NCBI GenBank assembly: GCA_020249465.1
Contig: JADCFP010000143.1
Location: 1-37,989, forward strand
Length of the DNA stretch: 37,989 nt
DNA from: Roseomonas sp.
GTDB lineage: Bacteria > Pseudomonadota > Alphaproteobacteria > Acetobacterales > Acetobacteraceae
Direction: 5' to 3'
The position numbers and the translations under genes were made by a program. Shown here in pieces: positions 33,901-37,989 of the stretch; positions within the stretch are counted from its first letter, which is position 1, and each line of letters begins with the position of its first letter. Below the pieces are notes generated by a model. It did no database searches and was not told where the DNA came from. It worked only from the letters and a program-made list of their open reading frames with translations.

Positions 33901-35505
33901 ACTGAAGGCTTGGCGGAAATAATGATGCAAGCCGCGATATTGATCAGACAGCACCGCAATCGGTGTGTCATCACCCATGGACCCCACGGCTTCATTGGCG
34001 TCCTCCACCATGGGGTGCAGGATCGATTCCAATTCTTCCAAGGTATAGCCTACAGAAAGCTGACGGCGACGCAAATCCTCACCGGTCAGATTGGCGCGTT
34101 CATCGGCTTCGGCCTTCACAATTTCATCAATGCGCGTGGTGCGCTCCGTCCATTGGCCAAAGGGCTTACGGCCTGAAATCAAATCCTTCAGCGCCTTGTC
34201 TTCGAAGAACCGCCCCTCATCCAGATCAACACCAATGGATTGGCCCGGACCAACGCGACCCTTTTGGATGATCTGATCTTCGGCAAGCTTCACCATGCCG
34301 GTCTCGGACCCCACAATCAGCATGCCGTCGGAGGTAATGCTGTAACGCAAGGGCCGCAGACCATTCCGATCCAACCCCGCCACCACCCACCGCCCATCGG
34401 TCGCGCAAATTGCGGCTGGACCATCCCAGGGTTCCATCACCGCGTTGCAGTAAAGGAACAGGTCACGATGCGCTGGCGGCATGGTTGCGTTATTGCCAAG
34501 GCTTTCTGGAATCAGCAGCGCCTTTGCCATGGGCGCATCGCGCCCGGCGCGCACCAGCAATTCGAACACATTATCAAGGGTCGCGGTATCAGAACCACCC
34601 GCCTGCACCACCGGCTTGATATCTTCCATAAAGGGATCAAGCAAAGGATGCGCAAGCCGCGTTTCATGCGACTTCATCCAATTCACATTGCCATGCAGCG
34701 TATTGATTTCGCCATTATGCGCCAGCGTGCGGAAAGGCTGCGCCAGCCGCCAGGTGGGGAAGGTATTGGTCGAATAGCGCTGATGGTAGATCGCGAAGCG
34801 GCTGACGAAACGTTCATCCAATAGATCGGGGTAGAATTCCGTCAGCGCCTCGGCCAGGAACATGCCCTTATAGATGATGGATCGGGCGGAGAGCGAGCAG
34901 AGATAAAGTTCCGCAATCTGTGCCGCGATGGCCTGTTTTTCGATCCGCCGGCGGATCACATACATATCGCGTTCAATGGTCGCGATATCGCGCTGTTCCG
35001 GATCATGGATCAGGATTTGTTCGATCTCGGGCCGCGTCGCATTGGCCTTTTCACCGATACAGGCGACATTGATCGGCACTTGCCGCCAGCCATAAATGGC
35101 GTAGCCGGCATTGAGAATCTCGGTTTCCACAATCTGCCGGCATCGTTCCTGCGCGCCGAGATCGGATTTCGGCAAGAACACTTGCCCCACCGCAATGCGC
35201 CCGGGACGCAGCCGATCACCGCCGCGTTCCACCACGGCGGCGAAGAAGTCCTGCGGGATTTCGACATGAATGCCCGCACCATCGCCAGTCTTACCATCCG
35301 CATCCACCGCACCGCGATGCCAAACCGCGCGCAGCGCATCAATGCCAGCCTGCACCACATCCCGCCGTGGCTTGCCATCCAGCGCGGCCACCAGGCCAAC
35401 ACCGCAGGCGTCATGTTCGGTAAGGTCAAGATGCGCTTCGGTGGCAAGACGCGCGGCTTCAGCGCGCATCAGCGCGATATCTTGTGCGATTTCGTTCATC
35501 TTCAT
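30970..35505 (-). CDS. gltB: Glutamate synthase (NADPH) large subunit
   Basis: Alpha subunit of NADPH-GOGAT, 1511 residues, which hydrolyses glutamine and channels ammonia to 2-oxoglutarate, giving two glutamates with electrons from GltD. A 33-residue propeptide precedes the catalytic N-terminal Cys34 in HDACGVGLVAALDG. Later landmarks are the FMN domain VKLVSRSGIGTIAAGVAKAKAD-type region and the 3Fe-4S cysteines in CIMVRQCHSNTCPVGVC near residues 1131-1147. The C-terminal GXGXG beta-helix contains TGGTVVILGAVGDNYGAG. The start at 35505 (ATGAAGATGAAC) has GGAG a few bases upstream; 35499 is an alternative two codons later. The frame continues upstream into gltD but is not GltB-like there. The gltD/gltB junction contains an 11-bp tandem repeat. 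Confidence 0.97.
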   Translation of the reverse strand: MKMNEIAQDIALMRAEAARLATEAHLDLTEHDACGVGLVAALDGKPRRDVVQAGIDALRAVWHRGAVDADGKTGDGAGIHVEIPQDFFAAVVERGGDRLRPGRIAVGQVFLPKSDLGAQERCRQIVETEILNAGYAIYGWRQVPINVACIGEKANATRPEIEQILIHDPEQRDIATIERDMYVIRRRIEKQAIAAQIAELYLCSLSARSIIYKGMFLAEALTEFYPDLLDERFVSRFAIYHQRYSTNTFPTWRLAQPFRTLAHNGEINTLHGNVNWMKSHETRLAHPLLDPFMEDIKPVVQAGGSDTATLDNVFELLVRAGRDAPMAKALLIPESLGNNATMPPAHRDLFLYCNAVMEPWDGPAAICATDGRWVVAGLDRNGLRPLRYSITSDGMLIVGSETGMVKLAEDQIIQKGRVGPGQSIGVDLDEGRFFEDKALKDLISGRKPFGQWTERTTRIDEIVKAEADERANLTGEDLRRRQLSVGYTLEELESILHPMVEDANEAVGSMGDDTPIAVLSDQYRGLHHYFRQAFSQVTNPPIDSLRETRVMTLKTRLGNLGNILDEDPTQCDMLMLDSPVLSNAEFDAMRAYMGTTACVVDCTFPVAEGEAGLRRHIERIRREAEEGVRSGCAHVILTDEAQCAERAVIPMILSVGAVQTHLVKNGLRTFTSLNVRVAESLDVHYVAVLIGAGATTVNAYLAQESIADRHRRGLFGAMSLREAVGRYKKAVDKGLLKIMSKMGIGVLSSYRGGMNFEAIGLSRALVAEFFPGTPSRISGIGLSGIARRVLALHAKAWAEGAITLPIGGLYKLRRRGEAHAFDGTLIHTLQSAVESESYQTFKRYSDAVRRLPPVALRDLLDFRTEGRAAIALEEVESITEIRKRLVAPGISLGALSPEAHETLSIAMNRIGARSDSGEGGEDPARAKPRANGDNANSAIKQIASGRFGVTAEYLNNCREIEIKVAQGAKPGEGGQLPGFKVTGLIAKLRHSTPGVMLISPPPHHDIYSIEDLAQLIYDLKQINPDATVCVKLVSRSGIGTIAAGVAKAKADAILVSGHSGGTGASPQSSIKYAGLPWEMGLSETHQVLLLNRLRHRVKLRTDGGIKTGRDVVIAAMLGAEEFGIGTASLVAMGCIMVRQCHSNTCPVGVCTQDEALRAKFAGSPEKVINLFSFIAEEVREILASLGMRKLTDVIGRTDLLQQVSRGSEDLDDLDLNPLLVQADAGAFAPYCTLEGRNEVPETLDAEMIRDADALFRHGEKMQLQYNIRNTHRAIGTKVSSRIVRQFGMTGLQAGHLTVRLRGSAGQSLGAFGVRGLKLEVFGDANDYVGKGLSGASIVVRPAPSSNLISNDNTIIGNTVLYGATAGELFAAGQAGERFAVRNSGATAVVEGCGANGCEYMTGGTVVILGAVGDNYGAGFTGGQAFVYDADGTFEKRINPETLLWSRLAQPQWEAALRDLIARHVAETGSRFAARLLNEWATERGRFWHVVPRDYAQYLPMPMSEAPAIAAE

Positions 35506-35522
35506 CACTCCTTCATCACTCC
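35501..35522 (-). repeat. 11-bp tandem repeat forming the gltD/gltB junction
   Basis: On the - strand GGAGTGATGAA occurs twice in tandem (35522-35512 and 35511-35501). The first copy contains the gltD TGA and an ATG overlapping it (TGATG). That ATG opens a 3-codon frame whose TGA overlaps the gltB ATG in the second copy, again as TGATG. Each copy thus supplies a GGAG ribosome site and a start. Confidence 0.8.
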
Positions 35523-36955
35523 GCCGCCACAGCCATGCTGGATTTGCCGGCTTCAACAAAAGCCGCGATCTGTTCCGCAACATCGCGCCCATCGCGAATG
35601 CCCCAAACGACCAAGGACGCGCCGCGCACAATATCGCCAGCCGCGAATACGCCCGGCAGCGATGTCATCATGCTGCGATGATCCACCTTCAGCGTGCCCC
35701 AGCGCGTGACGCCAAGCGCGGGTTCTTCGAACATCATCGGCAAATCTTCCGGATCGAAGCCAAGCGCCTTGATCACCAGATCGGCCTTGACGGTGAAATC
35801 ACTGCCGGCAATGGGTTCCACCTGTTGGCGGCCTGTTGCATCCGGCAAGCCCAAATGCATGCGCACGGCGCGCACGGCTTCGACCTGCGCCTTGCCGGCA
35901 AAAGCCTCCGGCGCCGCGAGCCATTCAAAGCGTACGCCTTCTTCCTCGGCGTTATACACTTCACGCATGGACCCCGGCATATTCGCCTTGTCGCGCCGAT
36001 AAAGGCAGGTGACGGAAGCGGCACCTTGGCGCGTGGCAGTGCGCACGCAATCCATCGCAGTATCGCCGCCGCCAATCACCACCACATGGCGGCCTTCTGC
36101 ATTCAACGCGCCTGAATCAAAATCAGGCACAGCATCACCAAGGCCCTTGCGGTTTGACGCAATCAGGAAATCCAGCGCCGCCACCACACCGGGCAGAGCC
36201 GCGCCAGGCACCGTGATATCACGCGCCTTATAGACACCGGTCGCAATCAGCACCGCGACATGTTTGCGGCGTAACTCAGCAAGCGAGATATCGCGCCCCA
36301 CCGCGCAATTCAGTCGGAATTCGATGCCGCCTTCGGCATATTGTTGCCAGCGGCGCACCACCACATCCTTTTCCAGCTTGAAATTCGGGATGCCATAAAT
36401 CATCAGCCCGCCGGCGCGGTCATGCCGGTCATAAATCGTCACCTGAAAGCCCAAAACTCGCAGCCGTTCCGCAGCCGCCATCCCGGCCGGGCCGGCGCCG
36501 ATGATGCCGATGCTCTCTGGTCTTTCGCGCACGGGCTTGGGCGGCTTCACCCAGCCATTCCCCCAGGCCGTATCGGTGATGTATTTTTCGACCGCGCCAA
36601 TGGTGACCGAATTGAACCCCTTTTCGATCACGCAATTACCTTCACACAGCCGATCCTGCGGGCAGACGCGGCCGCAAATCTCCGGGAAATTATTGGTGGC
36701 TGAGGCGACCTCATAGGCTTCCTCAAGCCGGCCTTCGGCGGTCAGCTTCAGCCAATCGGGGATGTTGTTGTTGAGCGGGCAATGCACCTGGCAGAAGGGC
36801 ACCCCGCATTGCGAACAGCGGGATGCCTGCTCAGAAGCCGCCTCCGCGATGAAGGGGCTATAGACCTCGGCCCAATCGGCGCGACGTTCGGTCGCTGCCC
36901 GCTTATCCGGCTGGTGCTGCGCCAGGCGCACGAATTGCAGCATTTTCTCGGCCAT
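35516..36955 (-). CDS. gltD: Glutamate synthase (NADPH) small subunit
   Basis: Beta subunit of GOGAT, 479 residues, an FAD/NADPH and iron-sulfur protein that passes electrons to GltB. The N-terminal cluster cysteines are Cys47, 50, 55 and 59 in CSQCGVPFCQVHCP and Cys94, 98, 104 and 108 in ICGRVCPQDRLCEGNC. The FAD dinucleotide motif GIIGAGPAGMAAAERL is at 150-165 and the NADPH motif VVIGGGDTAMDCVRTA near 287-303. The C-terminal ATGVYKARD and GVFAAGDIVRGASLVVWGI are typical. The start at 36955 lacks a strong ribosome site but begins the family sequence (MAEKMLQFVRL). The 205-base upstream gap holds a leader hairpin and an AT-rich possible promoter. The stop is coupled to gltB. Confidence 0.97.
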   Translation of the reverse strand: MAEKMLQFVRLAQHQPDKRAATERRADWAEVYSPFIAEAASEQASRCSQCGVPFCQVHCPLNNNIPDWLKLTAEGRLEEAYEVASATNNFPEICGRVCPQDRLCEGNCVIEKGFNSVTIGAVEKYITDTAWGNGWVKPPKPVRERPESIGIIGAGPAGMAAAERLRVLGFQVTIYDRHDRAGGLMIYGIPNFKLEKDVVVRRWQQYAEGGIEFRLNCAVGRDISLAELRRKHVAVLIATGVYKARDITVPGAALPGVVAALDFLIASNRKGLGDAVPDFDSGALNAEGRHVVVIGGGDTAMDCVRTATRQGAASVTCLYRRDKANMPGSMREVYNAEEEGVRFEWLAAPEAFAGKAQVEAVRAVRMHLGLPDATGRQQVEPIAGSDFTVKADLVIKALGFDPEDLPMMFEEPALGVTRWGTLKVDHRSMMTSLPGVFAAGDIVRGASLVVWGIRDGRDVAEQIAAFVEAGKSSMAVAAE

Positions 36956-36985
36956 TGGGGGTGTCCTTGGTCGCGGGTGAGCCCT

Positions 36986-37012
36986 GGGCTGACGAGGCTT
37001 TCGCCCCAGCCC
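36986..37012 (-). ncRNA. Leader hairpin upstream of gltD
   Basis: Read on the - strand, GGGCTG (37012-37007) and CAGCCC (36991-36986) form a 6-bp stem. Inside it GGGC/GCCT adds four pairs closed by a GAAA (GNRA-type) tetraloop, with a 3-base CGT bulge on the 3' side. It lies 31-57 bases before the gltD start, within the presumed 5' leader. I do not recognise it as a known riboswitch; a structured leader is inference. Confidence 0.4.
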
Positions 37013-37086
37013 TTGCCCGGCCCATAGCCAAAGCAGCGCGGCAAGGCGAGTCTTTTTTGCGCGATAAGGACAGTTTTTATGACCTA

Positions 37087-37116
37087 ATTAATCTGCATCA
37101 TCCTTCTTAAACTCAA
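37087..37116 (-). promoter_or_regulatory. Weak candidate promoter in the AT-rich gap before gltD
   Basis: On the - strand TTGAGT (37116-37111) and ATTAAT (37092-37087) are 18 bases apart, each a 4/6 match. The surrounding 37050-37130 stretch is conspicuously AT-rich for this chromosome. No NtrC/sigma54-type TGGC-N8-TGC element was found there. Position supports a gltD promoter, but the match is poor. Confidence 0.3.
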
Positions 37117-37141
37117 TACCCTTCACTGTCACTCAGAATAA

Positions 37142-37158
37142 AGGTCCGTTTCGGACTT
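37142..37158 (-). terminator. Candidate intrinsic terminator after the NDUFA9-like gene
   Basis: Just after the TAA stop at 37161, the - strand reads AAGTCCG-AAA-CGGACCT, a 7-pair stem with one G-U and a 3-base loop, followed by TTATTCTG, a short U-containing tail. The location between two genes of the same direction supports termination; the U-tract is weak. Confidence 0.5.
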
Positions 37159-37160
37159 AT

Positions 37161-37989
37161 TTAGCTCACCGCCGTCACCCTCTGCCCACCCACGCGAAAC
37201 CGCGCGAGGTAGCTGGGCACAATCGCCTCCACCGCCTTGGGTTCAATGCCAAGTGCCTGAAATCCCGGGGCATTGGGCGAAACCACATTATCCTTGCCCA
37301 GCAGAATCAGCTGATCCCGCGTCAAAGGCGGGGTTGGCAGCAGCTCCCCAAGGCGCGCTTGCAGGCGGACGAAGCCCTCCGGTAGGGCGATCATGGGGCG
37401 CTGGCGGCCCGTCACGTCCAAGATATAGCGCAGCACTTGCCGCATGCTCATCACGCGCGGGCCGCCGAGCTCAAACACCTTGCCGGCCGCCGACGGGTCC
37501 GCCAGCGCAGCCATGGCCGCATCTGCCACATCCCCCACATAAACCGGCTGGAAGCGGGTTTCGCCCGCCACCACCGGCATGAAGGGCAGCAGGGCAGCGA
37601 GGCCCGCGAAGCGATTGAAGAATTGGTCATCTGGCCCGAACACCACCGAAGGCCGCAGGATGATGGCGCCGGGGAAGGCCGCCAGCACGGCTGCCTCGCC
37701 GGCTGCCTTGGTTTGTGCGTAAAGGCTTGGGCTGGCGGCATCGGCGCCAATCGCGGAAAGATGCAGGAATTGCCTTGCCCCGGCGGCGGCGGCCAAGCGC
37801 GCGACGCGCCCCGCACCTTCCGCCTGGATGCGCTGGAAATCCCCAGCGCGGCTTTCAAACAGAATGCCCACCAGATTGATGACGATATCCGCCCCCGCCA
37901 CCGCGCGGGCCGATGAAGCCTCATCCGTGACTGAGGCCGCAACGGGCGTGATCTGCCCCACACCGCCCATGGTGCAAAGCCTGGCGGCG
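37161..37989 (-). CDS. NDUFA9-like atypical SDR (complex I assembly type), partial
   Basis: Atypical short-chain dehydrogenase related to the NDUFA9/39-kDa accessory subunit of complex I and to NAD(P)-binding epimerases. The frame is open to the window edge, so the Rossmann N terminus (GGxGFxG) lies outside; an internal ATG at 37970 is not the true start because the preceding in-frame residues (AARLCT) fit the family. Visible in the remaining 275 or so residues: VAGADIVINLVGILFE, HLSAIGADAASPSLYAQTK with the Tyr-x-x-x-Lys pair, GAIILRPSVVFGPDDQFFNRF, and PVYVGDVADAAMAAL. The C terminus ends TAVS with a TAA stop, an exception among the mostly TGA-ended neighbours. Function in complex I assembly is by family analogy. 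Confidence 0.87.
   Translation of the reverse strand, partial: AARLCTMGGVGQITPVAASVTDEASSARAVAGADIVINLVGILFESRAGDFQRIQAEGAGRVARLAAAAGARQFLHLSAIGADAASPSLYAQTKAAGEAAVLAAFPGAIILRPSVVFGPDDQFFNRFAGLAALLPFMPVVAGETRFQPVYVGDVADAAMAALADPSAAGKVFELGGPRVMSMRQVLRYILDVTGRQRPMIALPEGFVRLQARLGELLPTPPLTRDQLILLGKDNVVSPNAPGFQALGIEPKAVEAIVPSYLARFRVGGQRVTAVS

Noticed and set aside
7861-36955. A glutathione/glutamate theme linking 5-oxoprolinase, CydDC and GltBD into one system
   Set aside because: The genes are in separate operons and on different strands kilobases apart; each is common on its own and no regulatory element is shared by all three.

Overview
The window is an ordinary-looking, gene-dense stretch of a high-GC bacterial chromosome, most likely an alphaproteobacterium of the Rhodospirillales/Acetobacteraceae type. 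This is inferred from the ruvX-pyrB-pyrC'-plsY order, the System I cytochrome c maturation genes, the cydDC and gltBD arrangement and the codon use; no rRNA or other phylogenetic marker is present. I see no tRNA, rRNA, CRISPR array, insertion sequence, prophage gene or replication origin.

Left part (1-5001, + strand): ruvX, a small membrane protein, pyrB, a dihydroorotase-like pyrC' whose metal-binding motif is degenerate, plsY, and an FMN-dependent alpha-hydroxy-acid oxidase. Next, on the - strand (12336 down to 5015), comes a run of EVE-domain protein, Rieske ferredoxin, a fused HyuA-HyuB 5-oxoprolinase-type enzyme, and a large AsmA-like envelope protein whose most plausible start is a CTG.

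Middle (12514-17741, + strand): ccmC-ccmD-ccmE-ccmF-ccmG-ccmH-ccmI, tightly overlapping and including a 46-residue ccmD. This covers haem handling, apocytochrome thiol reduction and haem ligation, but ccmA and ccmB are not here. A lower-GC FkbM-type methyltransferase (- strand) sits between ccmI and the central-carbon cluster tkt-gap-pgk, and looks acquired.

Right part: three consecutive redox enzymes (DszA/NtaA-type flavin monooxygenase, zinc-type dehydrogenase without a structural zinc lobe, Old Yellow Enzyme-type reductase) form a possible catabolic set. They are followed by cydDC, the thiol exporter needed for cytochrome bd and c assembly. On the - strand, gltD-gltB-rhodanese form a glutamate synthase operon with an unusual tandem-duplicated junction, and an NDUFA9-like atypical SDR runs off the right edge.

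I found no clearly new multi-gene system. The observations most worth a second look are: -10-like hexamers only a few bases before the start codon at several operon heads, including an identical 10-mer before both ccmC and cydD; a CRP-like palindrome before cydDC; the acquired FkbM gene; the degenerate PyrC'; the CTG start of the AsmA gene; and the 11-bp tandem repeat that builds the gltD/gltB junction.
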